A program made the translations under genes and the position numbers. From NCBI GenBank assembly GCA_006384855.1, contig VCJN01003583.1:62001-126000 (forward strand): a DNA stretch of 64,000 nt. The letters run 5' to 3'. The notes below the pieces were generated by a model that was not told where the DNA came from, made no database searches, and was given only the letters and a program-made list of their open reading frames with translations. This DNA is from Tetraselmis striata (taxonomy: Eukaryota > Chlorophyta > Chlorodendrophyceae > Chlorodendrales > Chlorodendraceae). This document shows, piece after piece, positions 13,101 through 22,230 of this stretch (its first letter is position 1; the number at the start of each line of letters is the position of its first letter).

Positions 13101-14846
13101 AACAACATCCGCAGGGCTGGGCGCACGCCCGCTCCGTAGTATTCTGCTGCGGAAAGCGTACAAGTTGCTTCCCGGAGCGCGCCCGATAGGGACCGTCATA
13201 TCACGGCCAGCAGAGCGCAAGACCATGGAGTCCCCGTTGGCCGTGTAATGAAACGAAGCGCCACGCTCCTGCGCCAACCGCTGGCTAAACAACCTGCGGT
13301 AGCCATGCTTTGTTTTGCCCGGCAAGTCCGGGACATGCAGAACCCCACGAAGCACACTGCGTACTTCGCCGCCATCGGCTCGAACAACCATCCAGACCGT
13401 CCCCCGGCCCACCGCCAGACAGCAAATACCCCCCACCTCAACCGGTGGTGCAAGCTGCTCATACTCCACGAAGCTGTCAGAGTCAGCCACCATATGCGGA
13501 TATGCCCCACTGTCCTTCACCCACATGTCCGGGTAGCTTCCGAGATCATCATTCAGCCCCAGCATGCACGCCCCTCGTGCATCGACAACAACACTCGCAA
13601 GAGCAACCGCATCAAGCAAGTAAGCGGAATCAGACTTGGTTACAACACGGGCAGAGCCGCCCATGCCACCAGAGGCACTACCCGCCTCATCATCAGACAT
13701 GCCGAAGCAGTCAGACAGCCCAGACAGCGATATGATCTCATCCATGTTGTGGCTGTCCAGGTCATGCTCGCGCTCATTCGCCTGAGCAACAGCACCAGCA
13801 GCCTCAGCCGGCCGCACATCCTCCTCGGACTCATACTCCCCTCCGAAGAGGTCATACAGCAGGGTGCCCGGTTCCGGCGCCCAATCATCCCACTCGTCAT
13901 CCAGCAGGGACAGCGCAACGCGCTTTGCAGGTGGGGTGTTACCGGCATTCTCAGCCATGAAAGCAACATGCTCCTCCTCCTCATCAGCAACAAAGGCCGC
14001 CGGTGCCGGGTCCGCAGCAGCTTGACGCCTGTTGCCTCTTGGGCGCTGCGGGCAGTCCCGCTTGAAGTGAGGCCCACCGCACTGCCAGCATCCACCGCGC
14101 AGAGGGGCACCAAGGCGGCGAGGTCCAGATCCATCGCCTGTGGCCAGATGGGCGGAGCGCTTGGTGCCACCACTGGCTATGTAGCCCTCCGCAGATGGCT
14201 CCGATGCATGGTTCTTCTCAATACGCTTGGAGTAGTTCTGCGCCAGCTTGAGGCAGTCACCCTCCCAGGTGATGGCGCGGCCCTCATGCTCCGCGGTCAC
14301 CTGCAGGATACCGATGATGGGCTCGTACTCGGGACGGAGGCCAGCCAGGAACTGAGTCACAACTTGGTTATGTGATGGAGCTTCAACATCCTCATGCTCC
14401 TCAGCCTCAGCCACCAAGTCCAAGAAGGCGTTGTCCAGGCGATGGTAGTATGCCTCCGCAGTCTCGGTGCGCTGTTGACCGGATTGGAGCACCGCATACA
14501 TGTCGGAGATCCTGCCAAGATGGCCTCCCTCAAAGCGGGTGCGCAGAGCTGCCCAGGCTTGGCCTCCAGAGGTAGCATTGTCATTCAGGTGCCGACGGAT
14601 GACATCCAGGAGCTCCTCGGGGAGCAGCGCAGTCAGGGTTGCATACAGCTTGAAGTGCTGATCAGATGAGGCATGCTCACTCATCATCATGGCCTGCTTC
14701 ATGCCAGTGGCGTTGCAATAGGCCTCCATCTGGTGCCTCCAGCGGCGCCACCCCTTGGTCTGACCAGAGAAAACGGGCGGCAACGGAATGCGCGGCGCGC
14801 GGGCGGACACTCCTTCCGGCATGATGATCACAGTGATGGAAATCAA
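10185..14846 (-). CDS. gag-pol: Gag-Pol polyprotein of copia element D (1553 aa)
   Basis: It encodes all proteins for copia retrotransposition in one frame with no frameshift. Domains in order: Gag, with a zinc knuckle at about residues 253-265 spaced C-x2-C-x3-H-x4-C (one residue shorter than the usual x4); aspartic protease with DSG at 445-447; an HHCC zinc-binding pre-integrase region; integrase with Asp660, Asp728 and Glu764 (the D,D-35-E pattern); a long acidic linker; reverse transcriptase with YVDD at about 1239-1242; RNase H starting near the CDADW motif at about 1408. Acidic Ser/Glu-rich stretches lie between Gag and protease. The first ATG is at 14846; an alternative in-frame Met is residue 9 (MPEGVSAR). 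All catalytic residues I could check are present, so it may be active. Confidence 0.95.
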   Translation of the reverse strand: MISITVIIMPEGVSARAPRIPLPPVFSGQTKGWRRWRHQMEAYCNATGMKQAMMMSEHASSDQHFKLYATLTALLPEELLDVIRRHLNDNATSGGQAWAALRTRFEGGHLGRISDMYAVLQSGQQRTETAEAYYHRLDNAFLDLVAEAEEHEDVEAPSHNQVVTQFLAGLRPEYEPIIGILQVTAEHEGRAITWEGDCLKLAQNYSKRIEKNHASEPSAEGYIASGGTKRSAHLATGDGSGPRRLGAPLRGGCWQCGGPHFKRDCPQRPRGNRRQAAADPAPAAFVADEEEEHVAFMAENAGNTPPAKRVALSLLDDEWDDWAPEPGTLLYDLFGGEYESEEDVRPAEAAGAVAQANEREHDLDSHNMDEIISLSGLSDCFGMSDDEAGSASGGMGGSARVVTKSDSAYLLDAVALASVVVDARGACMLGLNDDLGSYPDMWVKDSGAYPHMVADSDSFVEYEQLAPPVEVGGICCLAVGRGTVWMVVRADGGEVRSVLRGVLHVPDLPGKTKHGYRRLFSQRLAQERGASFHYTANGDSMVLRSAGRDMTVPIGRAPGSNLYAFRSRILRSGRAPSPADVVALQACGKLSKLLWHRRLGHLHAAGMDRLLAESVSGITFAKDEILPFCDCCALAKSHEQPRSRIASKRPTGPLQKFGADIWGPVGVTSIGGFRYVFGMTDYYSAYGWVVFMKSKDEAPRALLLVVRAIRRVHPRFGYDKSTARLRLDNDSVFQSADFRSACDGLHFVPEFSAPYCQWQNGLQERMWLTLSEMTVAMLLHAGLGREFWALAFCAAMHIRNNVYSRGVGSVPYRRHTGKTPDVAGLRVFGCPAYVHVDAGNRRKLDAKAFRGVFVGYGQESHTYLVWNPATRRVVASRNVIFDEGWRDAASSSKGGSGGDAAASLEMFPQYQALLDNSGVGSTSDASRLQEITEAHQRVVDETDDVEEELEIEEEPLTAEELELGPQQPTLELTQLETNEGTDDGGQEEPLVQRAERDPYPARSRRAPGQWWVVHPENPNDDAAAMMAAAFAAVTQGVDEPITLKQALSGPFKEQWAQAVESEFNSLEKQGTWVVCELPEERTAIPSKWVFKVKYNADGSIARFKARLVVQGCRQRHGIDYAETFAPTVKFTTIRVLFAIAVQYGWNIHQVDVDTAFLYAPVEEEIYMRPPPGYEQYDARGRPMVLRLLKSLYGLKQSPRNWHNTLHKFLVCYGFQQLKSDPGAYVYWQGGQLICILVVYVDDMIFAFKDAVWAADFKTALGARFDIKDLGVCAWALGMAVERDWDNATLKVHQAKYIDDMVHKFNLADAYAVSTPAEVGADVPGSNKPLAAEMPYQALVGSLLYAMVATRPDIAEAVSKLCRVMAKPEERHWQAAKRVLRYLKGTKTLGLTFSGGKADGLLHGYCDADWAGDVVSRRSTTGFVFMLCGAAVSWKSQLQATVALSTAEAEYMALCAAVCEALFLRELLRELCCAQSEATVIFEDNQSCIALTRNPMTHGRSKHIAIKYHFTREKVLSGEVAIEYCPTAQMVADALTKALGRLKHAEFAMQMLGA

Positions 14847-15764
14847 CTGCAGAGCGGGACAGAGGCCAAGTCAGCGGTCTGGTCCTCACAGGGCCAAAAG
14901 CCCCCACCACTGCTTGCCGCAGTGGCAACTTTCTCCCACCAGATATGGTCAACAGGGAGAAACTCGGTCAAAATTTCGAAATTGGGGAGAGAAAACAACC
15001 GGAGCCGCACAAACTTTTAATTACCGGCCGCGATTAATCAACAAACAACCGCGGCCCCGCGGAAATCAAATTACCGGCTACGATAAATCAGAAAACCACC
15101 GGGAAATCCGGCTACTTTTTGATTCTCATAGATTCGCCTATAACACGGGAAACTACGTCGTTCTCCGGTCGCAGACTGCTGCTAACTCGGCAACCTGCCT
15201 GCCTCGTGACGAGGGTCGATACCACTGGCACAAGACCACGACAGAGCGCTCGACGAGGCCGTCTGCCCCCCCTGTGGCCGGCGAGGCAGCTCGACACACT
15301 CTAACTGGGCGAGCGACAAGCGCACACGAGTCGACACGACTCGAAGCCGGCCCGAGTCGTCGAGAGACTGAAAGGGGCGTCGGAACGCGGCCCCAGGCGT
15401 CGAGAGACACAGCCGAAACGAGAGAGGTCGACAGCAGCGTCGAGCTGCACAGGCAAACAGCCCCTACGCCCCTACAGGACGCCCACTGCCTAGGGAGGCC
15501 AGTGTCGAGCAGCGACCTCGCGTCGCACAGGCAAACGAGCCCCTCGCCCCGTCTCAGGGCGCCCACTGACTGCCACCGTCAGTGCACCGCTTCTCGCGGC
15601 CACGCTCGGCTCTCAGCGAGCGAAAACGAGTCGTTCGAGTCCCCAGCCCAACAGCGCAGGTCCCCTCCCAAGAATCAGCAGCAAGGGGCGGCGGAAGAAC
15701 CTGGTTGTGAAGCTCCTGTGGTTGGCAGAGGCCGCTCCTTGGCTTGGGAGATGAAGGGAAGCGA
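14847..15764 (-). other. Long 5' leader of element D
   Basis: About 920 bp separate the primer site from the gag start. Plus-strand frames through it are shadows and no conserved protein is seen. It holds GTCGA/TCGAC-rich repeats (about 15230-15560). The same leader is found at 17233-18152 and 53186-54104, so it is part of the family, not host DNA. Confidence 0.8.
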
Positions 15765-15778
15765 GGGCCCAACTAACC
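15765..15778 (-). other. Primer-binding region of D (variant)
   Basis: The minus strand reads GGTTAGTTGGGCCC immediately after the 5' LTR. Element G has the same form (54105-54118). Elements A (18153-18164) and B/C (16588-16599) read GGTTATGGGCCC, whose complement contains the Met anticodon CAU in an initiator-tRNA-like anticodon arm. Confidence 0.6.
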
Positions 15779-16298
15779 TGTTGAAATATGGGCGTGAGGA
15801 AAAAAGAACGACTGTCTCTTACAACGGGTCGCGCCCTGCCTTTATACTCCGCACGCCATGGTGCGCACGCCAGCCATTAGCGCATCCGCCACCTTGCGCC
15901 ATCGCGCGCTGACTGTATTCTCCAGTACTTAACGCATATATGCGAGCCTAAGTATTGGCATTATCTATGTCCGTACAATACAGTATCCGCTGCTGCATCG
16001 GCCGATATCCTGCAGTATATTCTGCATCGGCCGATATCCTGCAGTATATTCTAGTACTGCATGGCGCCCACCATTGATACTCAGCAGTACCGGAATCTTG
16101 ATTGTGCTCGCACGGGCGTCCTCGTACTCGAAGATGTACAGCCGCTCCGCGATGTACGTCTGCTGCCGGAGATGTACTCGCGTCCTCGTACTCGTAGCCG
16201 TACGATCGCTCCGCCGTCTACAGATACTGCTGAGAGTGTGCAGGCGTCAAGGCTCCAGACAGCCGGTCATACGCCTGCAAGACTGGTATCAAACAACA
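15779..16298 (-). repeat. 5' LTR of element D
   Basis: 520 bp, apparently identical to the 3' LTR at 9644-10163, including the GAGGAAAAAAG variant and the duplicated 29-bp unit. Confidence 0.95.
15839..15846 (-). promoter_or_regulatory. TATA box in the LTR
   Basis: TATAAAGG on the minus strand, about 60 bp from the internal end of the 5' LTR. It is kept in the other LTRs. It predicts a long U3 and a short R-U5, with transcription starting roughly 25-35 bp downstream (about 15805-15815). The start site is inferred. Confidence 0.65.
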
Positions 16299-16519
16299 AG
16301 AGCCCTCGGAGCCTCATCCTTGGACTTCATGAACACCACCCAGCCGTATGCCGAGTAGTAGTCAGTCATCCCAAACACGTAACGGAACCCGCCAATGGAC
16401 GTCACACCCACTGGCCCCCAGATGTCAGCTCCAAACTTCTGCAGTGGCCCAGTAGGACGCTTTGACGCAATGCGCGACCGCGGCTGTTCGTGAGACTTCG
16501 CCAACGCGCAACAGTCACA
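16299..16519 (-). pseudogene. Element C pol, part 2 (integrase front)
   Basis: It continues exactly from 9643 across insertion D: the start of the integrase core with the first catalytic Asp region (GADIWGP) and part of the zinc-binding pre-integrase region. At 16519/16520 it jumps to the last 80 bp of the 5' leader, deleting protease, Gag and most of the leader. Confidence 0.88.
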
Positions 16520-16599
16520 ATACCTGGTTGTGATGCTCCTGTGGTTGGCAGAGGCCGCTCCTTGGCTTGGGAGATGAAGGGAAGCGAGGGCCCATAACC

Positions 16600-17088
16600 T
16601 GTTGAAATATGGGCGTGAGGGAAAAGAACGACTGTCTCTTACAACGGGTCGCGCCCTGCCTTTATACTCGCGCACGCCATGGTACGCGCGCCACCCATTA
16701 GCGCATCCGCCACCTTGCGCCATCGCACGCTGACTGTATTCTCCAGTACTTAATGCATATGTGCGAGCCTGAGTATTGGCATTATCTATGTCCGTACAAT
16801 ACAGTATCCGCTGCTGCATCGGCCGATATCCTGCAGTATATTCTAGTACTGCATGGCGCCCATCATTGATACTCAGCAGTACCGGAATCTTGATTGTGCT
16901 CGCACGGGCGTCCTCGTACTCGTAGATGTACAGCCGCTCCGCGATGTACGTCTGCTGCCGGAGATGTACTCGCGTCCTCGTACTCGTAGCCGTACGATCG
17001 TTCCGCCGTCTGCAGATACTGCTGAGAGTGCAGGCGTCAAGGCTCCAGACAGCCGGTCAAACGCCTGCAAGACTGGTATCAAACAACA
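16600..17088 (-). repeat. 5' LTR of the B-C insertion (489 bp)
   Basis: Single-unit subtype and sister to 4207-4695. GGTTATGGGCCC (minus, 16588-16599) lies beside it as primer site. GCCAG follows at 17089, matching the left flank of the insertion. Confidence 0.92.
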
Positions 17089-17232
17089 GCCAGTGGCGTT
17101 GCAATAGGCCTCCATCTGGTGCCTCCAGCGGCGCCACCCCTTGGTCTGACCAGAGAAAACGGGCGGCAACGGAATGCGCGGCGCGCGGGCGGACACTCCT
17201 TCCGGCATGATGATCACAGTGATGGAAATCAA
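17089..17232 (-). pseudogene. Element A gag start
   Basis: The first 48 or so codons of Gag, from the ATG at 17232 (MISITVIIMPEG...). They are separated from the rest (4206 downward) by the nested insertion. The 5' leader of A occupies 17233-18152. Confidence 0.88.
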
Positions 17233-18164
17233 CTGCAGAGCGGGACAGAGGCCAAGTCAGCGGTCTAGTCCTCACAGGGCCAAAAGCCCCCACCACTGCT
17301 TGCCGCAGTGGCAACTTTCTCCCACCAGAGATGGTCAACAGGGAGAAACTCGGTCAACATTTCGAAATTGAGGAGAGAAAACAACCGGAGCCGCACAAAC
17401 TTTTAATTACCGGCCGCGATTAATCAACAAACAACCGCGGCCCCGCGGAAATCAAATTACCGGCTACGATAAATCGGAAAACCACCGGGAAATCCGGCTA
17501 CTTTTTGATTCTCGTAGATTCGCCTATAACACGGCGGAAACTGCGTCGTTCTCCGGTCGCAGACTGCTGCTAACTCGGCAACCTGCCTGCCTCGTGACGA
17601 GGGTCGATACCACTGGCACAAGACCACGACAGAGCGCTCGACGAGGCCGTCTGCCCCCCCTGTGGCCGGCGAGGCAGCTCGACACACTCTAACTGGGCGA
17701 GCGACAAGCGCACACGAGTCGACACGACTCGAAGCCGGCCCGAGTCGTCGAGAGACTGAAAGGGGCGTCGGAACGCGGCCCCAGGCGTCGAGAGGCACAG
17801 CCGAAACGAGAGAGGTCGACAGCAGCGTCGAGCTGCACAGGCAAACAGCCCCTACGCCCCTACAGGACGCCCACTGCCTAGGAAGGCCAGTGTCGAGCAG
17901 CGACCTCGCGTCGCACAGGCAAACGAGCCCCACGCCCCGTCCCAGGGCGCCCACTGACTGCCACCGTCAGTGCACCGCTTCTCGCGGCCACGCTCGGCTC
18001 TCAGCGAGCGAAAACGAGTCGTTCGAGTCCCCAGCCCAACAGCGCAGGTCCCCTCCCAAGAATCAGCAGCAAGGGGCGGCGGAAGAACCTGGTTGTGATG
18101 CTCCTGTGGTTGGCAGAGGCCGCTCCTTGGCTTGGGAGATGAAGGGAAGCGAGGGCCCATAACC

Positions 18165-18656
18165 TGTTAAAATATTGGCGTGAGGGAAAAGAACGACTGT
18201 CTCTTACAACGGGTCGCGCCCTGCCTTTATACTCGCGCACGCCATGGTACGCGCGCCACCCATTAGCGCATCCGCCACCTTGCGCCATCGCGCGCTGACT
18301 GTATTCTCCAGTACTTAATGCATATGTGCGAGCCTGAGCATTGGCATTATCTATGTCCGTACAATACAGTATCCGCTGCTGCATCGGCCGATATCCTGCA
18401 GTATATTCTAGTACTGCATGGCGCCCATCATTGATACTCAGCAGTACCGGAATCTTGATTGTGCTCGCACGGGCGTCCTCGTACTCGTAGATGTACAGCC
18501 GCTCCGCGATGTACGTCTGCTGCCGGAGATGTACTCGCGTCCTCGTACTCGTAGCCGTACGATCGCTCCGCGGGTCTACAGATACTGCTAAGAGTGTGCA
18601 GGCGTCAAGGCTCCAAACAGCCGGTCAAACGCTTGCAAGACTGGTATCAAACAACA
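18165..18656 (-). repeat. 5' LTR of element A (492 bp)
   Basis: Single-unit subtype with changes at the inner end (TGTTAAAATATTGG). The primer site GGTTATGGGCCC (minus, 18153-18164) adjoins it. Its right flank is non-retroelement DNA, so 18656/18657 is the outer edge of the nest. Confidence 0.92.
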
Positions 18657-19130
18657 CTAAGTCCTCCTCTATCTGGCCGATGACGCCCATCTGCTCCAGC
18701 ATCTGGTCGCCGGAGAGCAAGAGTCAGCTCGCGCCCGTGCGCACAGCCTGCAACTCTTCGCCATCCACCCTCTGGAGGACGTCCTCTGCATACCCCGCAG
18801 GCGCCACCTTCACCGTGCCGTCCGGGCACTCCACATGGCTCAGCAGACGGCACCAGTAGTAGCGGGCCGTTTCCCACGGCTGTTGCTACTCCTGCTGCCG
18901 CCCCTGCTGCTGCTGCCGCCCTGCTGCCGCCCTGCTGCTGCTGCTTGTAATAAGACGGCCTTACGGCGCAACTTGGCCGCACGCTTCAAAGAGTGGCTAC
19001 AGTTCGGGTATTTTAGGAAGTGCCGCTCTCGCGCCGTCTTATCACTAGTGCCCGTCACCAAGCCCCGGCAGTGCTTGCATGTGTACACGCCATCCTTCGA
19101 CACACTCGATATCCATCCCTTTCCCGGCAT
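18657..19130 (-). pseudogene. Zinc-finger (BED-like) transposase-type relic
   Basis: A minus-strand frame starting at 19130 carries C-x2-C, then His and Cys (CKHC...HFLKYPNC), a spacing like the C2HC/BED fingers at the front of many hAT-type transposases. Glutamine/serine-rich low complexity follows to a stop at 18840. In another frame 18657-18835 reads like continued coding sequence with one stop, then meets the LTR of A. It may be the first exon of a transposase inside the CACTA-like element whose end is at 20119. I cannot name the family with confidence. Confidence 0.4.
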
Positions 19131-20097
19131 GCCTGCTGCCGCGCGCGGGCCGGGGGGGGGGGGGGGGGGGCTGAGAGTTGGGGTGGATGTAGCCCACCAC
19201 CGGCGGGCAGCACAGATGCGAGTGCGCGGCTGTTCGCGCTTGGTTCAGCGGGGAGCGGCGGTGACCGTCACGCGACCCCGTACTTCATGTGCGTGCTGAA
19301 GCGTTACACAATCATCAGCACTTAGGGCGGCTGCACTTAAACGCGCACCTACGAAAACCACCTACCGCCTAGCACCTACCGGACCACCTACATCCGCCCA
19401 CACCTCCGCTTGTCGTGCCGCACAACGCCGCACAACGTGCCGCACATCGCCGCACAACGTGCCGCACATCGCCGCACAACGTGCCGCACATCGCGCGCAC
19501 ATAGGTCGGCCGTGGCACCATGTCGTCACGGCGGCATCCACTGGCCCAGCGCCTCCGCGACACCGGCCCACGCCTCCACCGGGACTGCCGCGCAAGCCAT
19601 GATCGCATGCCGGCAGCCTGCGATCATGATTTGCCCGGCACTCCCGGCACCCTGCCGGCCCATGCATGCGGTGCCGCGATGCTACGCGCGAACTAAGCAC
19701 CAATGCTGTGCGGGCACGGGCTTCGCGAGAGTCGGCCGCCGCACCGTGCCAGTACTTATCGTGATTACTCCTTGGCAGGGTCCGGGGGCGCGGCCCGCCA
19801 GCGTGGCGCACCGCGACGCCAGCGACCCCGCGTTGTGCAGCGATGTGCAGCGATGTGCGGCGATGTGCAGCGAGTACGTGCAGACGCCTGTACTTAGCCC
19901 GGGTGCTCCGCGTCGGCGCGCGACACGCGAGCCCGCGTGCGCATATCAATTTAATGAAATTATCGATAGGAGAAATTCATATATTACTTTACACGTCGCG
20001 CGAGATAGTCGTCGCTACTCGGTATGAAATCCACGTCCCTCGTACGTCCCGTATCGTCCCCGTATGTCGTCGTTCGTCACCAGCACGGGACATTTAC
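19131..20097. repeat. Subterminal repeat region beside a CACTA-like end
   Basis: It begins with a long G run (19149-19170). 19410-19500 has GCCGCACAACG / GCCGCACATCG units in tandem, and 19836-19880 has related units in the opposite orientation (GCAGCGATGTGC). Similar GCACAACGCC units recur at 35756-35850 near the other end. I see no gene here. Confidence 0.5.
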
Positions 20098-20119
20098 GTC
20101 ACATCTGAGTCTCACAGTG
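20098..20119 (-). repeat. Terminal inverted repeat, CACTA-like element, end 1
   Basis: 22 bp reading CACTGTGAGA... on the minus strand. It matches the repeat at 37326-37347 at 20 of 22 positions and is flanked by the same three bases (AAA) on the gene side. A CACTG terminus and a 3-bp duplication are typical of the CACTA (En/Spm) superfamily. Confidence 0.6.
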
Positions 20120-20775
20120 TTTGCTGCCCGAACAAATGGTGCAGCGACTCTTGTTGCATGACGATGCCGCGCCGCTTCACGAAAGCTTCTAGCTTCTTCT
20201 CGCACTTCAGGTTGTAGTTCAAATAGTTCACGAGGTTGACATTGCCCTCCTTCGCCTTGGCCGCAACGTCTTTCGCCAACGCTTGACGACTCGTGAAGAA
20301 TATTGATCGTTCGCCACATGTTTGCGACTTGATGTGAGCGAGCGCAAACTTGTACTTTCCGCCGCCCATGGGGTTGATGAGATAAATTCACTTAGCATCC
20401 CTCTCGAATACCGCCCGCTTGACGGGGTTGCCGATGCCAATGTCACTAAGGCGTGCGACGATCTCGTGTGGCTTGACGTAGGTCGTAAAAGTGCTTGAAC
20501 CGGCGAAGCTGTTGGTTTTCGATCTCGGCGGACGGATATAGTAGCGACAACAACAACACGATCTTCTTATTGCTCGTACACTTGCATGCATGCAAGCGCT
20601 TCCACTCAGATTCATATCGCTTGAGCCGGTGGGGTGTCATCTCTCGCCCCGGGGTCACCCATTCGACGAAGTCGAGAAACTTCCGCCCTTCCGCGAATCC
20701 ATCGTATGACGATGTAGTGGGCATTTCTTGGAAAGCGATGTTCGGGCTGATTGGAGTGCTTGAGCAGCTCTAGAG
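20120..20775 (-). pseudogene. Viral primase-helicase, helicase front half
   Basis: This is the N-terminal part of a superfamily 2 helicase like the herpesvirus origin-binding protein family (Pfam Herpes_ori_bp), which in giant and polinton-like viruses unwinds DNA for replication. Seen: a Walker A-like loop NPMGGGK followed directly by Tyr (the usual Thr/Ser after Lys is absent), a motif Ia-like run ending FFTSRQALA, and QQESLHHL just before the break. An in-frame TGA lies just upstream of the Walker loop (20392-20394), and frame changes occur near 20450-20520. The upstream linker (20724-20520) is open. The gene stops at the transposon terminus and continues at 37348 on the other strand. Confidence 0.75.
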
Positions 20776-20888
20776 TCTTCTTGTAACATCCGGCGACAGA
20801 CCATGTGTCGGGTATGGGCGTATCGTGCGGCCAAGGCGTTATTGTGCCTAGCTAGATCTTGCGCGGTTGTCGTCGTTCGCGATCGGGC

Positions 20889-21636
20889 CTAGCCGTCATC
20901 GCCGTAGGCGGCGGGCATGTCACTTGCATCGACGATGATGGGCGTGTTCTCGGGCATCACCGGGATTTCTAGTGGCACCGCGTGCTCCGGGATGATGCTC
21001 AGTACATGGTCCATCACGTCGCTATCGTCCGAAATGTCCTGCGTACGGGGGTCTTGGAACTTTCGTTGTCCCGGTAGCTTGAATTGTTGCGAAGCACAGT
21101 ATACCTTGTCGTCGCATCCTAGTGCTCGCGCTACTCCGCGAAGCGCTTTGCGGTCGAGGCAAAGACGCGGTGAAACGGTTGTGCATCACGAGATGGATGG
21201 ACACTTTAAGCTGACCCGACGTTGGACTTTTGCCAATAGAGCCCGATACGCATGTTTCGATGCCCTCGCCAAGCGTTGCGCGAAGCTTCTCGATGAGAGC
21301 CAACCGGTGCTCGTTAAGTGTATCGGCGTGGCATACAGCGTTTGCGCTTTCGTCAATCTCCTTGTCGTAGTCGAAGGACACTTTTGCGGGGCGATCTCCG
21401 CATACTGTCTCGTGCAGATAGATAGATCGACCGCCGGTATACTTGTTCAACATCGCGGCGAGGTTGCTCCGGGGGATATTGGCGTAGATGCGGATTTTGT
21501 TCTTCAAGATGCTTTGCACAACAACGTCGCTACCGTCGTTTCGCGCGATAACGTACGCTTGCGCGCCAGTCGGCTTCGCGCCCGTGTTGTGCGTCCATGT
21601 CGCTCCGTACCACGTTAGGAAACCGTACTCGGACAT
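20889..21636 (-). pseudogene. Viral primase domain (archaeo-eukaryotic primase)
   Basis: It starts at ATG 21636 (MSEYGFLTWYGATW). The three primase signatures are visible: a FDYDKE acidic motif (DxD-type metal ligands), KVSIHLVMH (the S-x-H motif), and, after two frameshifts near 21175 and 21130, GCDDKVYCASQQFKLPGQRK (the D..VY...FKL..K motif). An acidic tail ends at a stop, 20889-20891. The helicase half follows on the same strand, so this was probably one primase-helicase polypeptide, a fusion known in algal and giant viruses. The gene is broken by the frameshifts. Confidence 0.78.
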
Positions 21637-21659
21637 TGCAACTTGTGTATTCTTTCAAC

Positions 21660-21925
21660 TCATATGTTTACATGAGCCTCCGCGGCGCCCGCCTTAAGCC
21701 GCTCCGCGCAGCGGCGTTGGTAGTATGCCTTTTGGCGCGCGAGGATGCTCTCTCTGTGCGATTCATAGTATTCGCGCATGTACGCGTTAATGGTTTCGCT
21801 ACATCGCAAAACATAGCGCGCCCTATACTCCTCGATGTGCTTCTTGTTCTTCTCGCGCCATTTCTTCTGCGAGATCTTCATTCGCTCCACGCGCTCTTCG
21901 TCGCTGAAAACGCGGCGCCGGCCCA
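21660..21925 (-). CDS. Small basic helical protein
   Basis: An 88-codon frame from the ATG at 21925 (MGRRRVFSDEERVERMK), dense in Lys/Arg/Glu with repeated aromatic-basic helical turns (KKWREKNKKHIEEY, REYYESHRESIL). Such proteins occur as uncharacterised genes in algal viruses and hosts. It may bind nucleic acid or form a helix bundle. It ends 24 bp before the primase start on the same strand, so the two may be co-oriented viral genes. A longer frame reaches 22094, but the added N-terminus is low complexity and less protein-like. Confidence 0.55.
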
Positions 21926-22230
21926 TCTTGCGCGGCGTTGGTTTACACTTAGTCGTTTTTTCCAATTTACACTTGCATGACAAACTTAAGTGCAGCGGCC
22001 GCGGAGCGCGGCGAGAGAGTGCAGAATGCCATCGACCGTCACCGTCACCGTCTCCTTCGGCGATTCCGGCGCCAACGAACAACGCCGATGACACCGCGAC
22101 CTCCGCGCCATCCGCGTCTTCGTTGCGCCGAGCTCCCGCGAAGTTGTGTCCGCGCTGCGCACACCTTACAATTTATTCGGCCAGCCACTAACATCGGTGC
22201 CGCGAGGATATTCTGCGCGAGGTAGATCAA

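Larger units (their letters stand above)
9644..16298 (-). mobile_element. Intact copia retrotransposon D (6655 bp)
   Basis: It is a complete LTR element with 520-bp LTRs at 9644-10163 and 15779-16298 that look identical by eye. It has TG...CA termini, a polypurine tract beside the 3' LTR, a primer-binding region beside the 5' LTR, and one uninterrupted gag-pol frame. AGAGC flanks it on both sides (9639-9643 and 16299-16303), and the host sequence (integrase of C) joins precisely across it. Gene order Gag-protease-integrase-RT-RNase H assigns it to Ty1/copia. Identical LTRs imply recent insertion. Confidence 0.95.
4207..17088 (-). mobile_element. Nested copia insertion (B-C tandem) inside element A
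   Basis: The ends are TGTTG...CAACA LTRs (4207-4695 and 16600-17088). They share private variants, such as a missing TGTG in the GAGAGTGCAGG stretch, so they look like sister LTRs of one insertion. The flank is GCCAG on both sides (4202-4206 and 17089-17093), a 5-bp target duplication, and removing the insert restores element A's Gag frame. Inside, a third LTR (6542-7060) separates two truncated internal regions, and C carries the later insertion D. A tandem sharing one LTR usually arises by recombination between sister copies; that step is inference. Confidence 0.85.

Noticed and set aside
15153..15912. Long frames on both strands in the copia leader (also at 17457-18162 and 53493-54252)
   Set aside because: The leader is non-coding in the family. 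The frames shift between copies and show no protein conservation.
19362..20027. Frames of about 200 codons on both strands (19362-19949 and 19410-20027)
   Set aside because: Driven by GC-rich tandem GCCGCACAACG repeats; composition is repetitive with no conserved motif.
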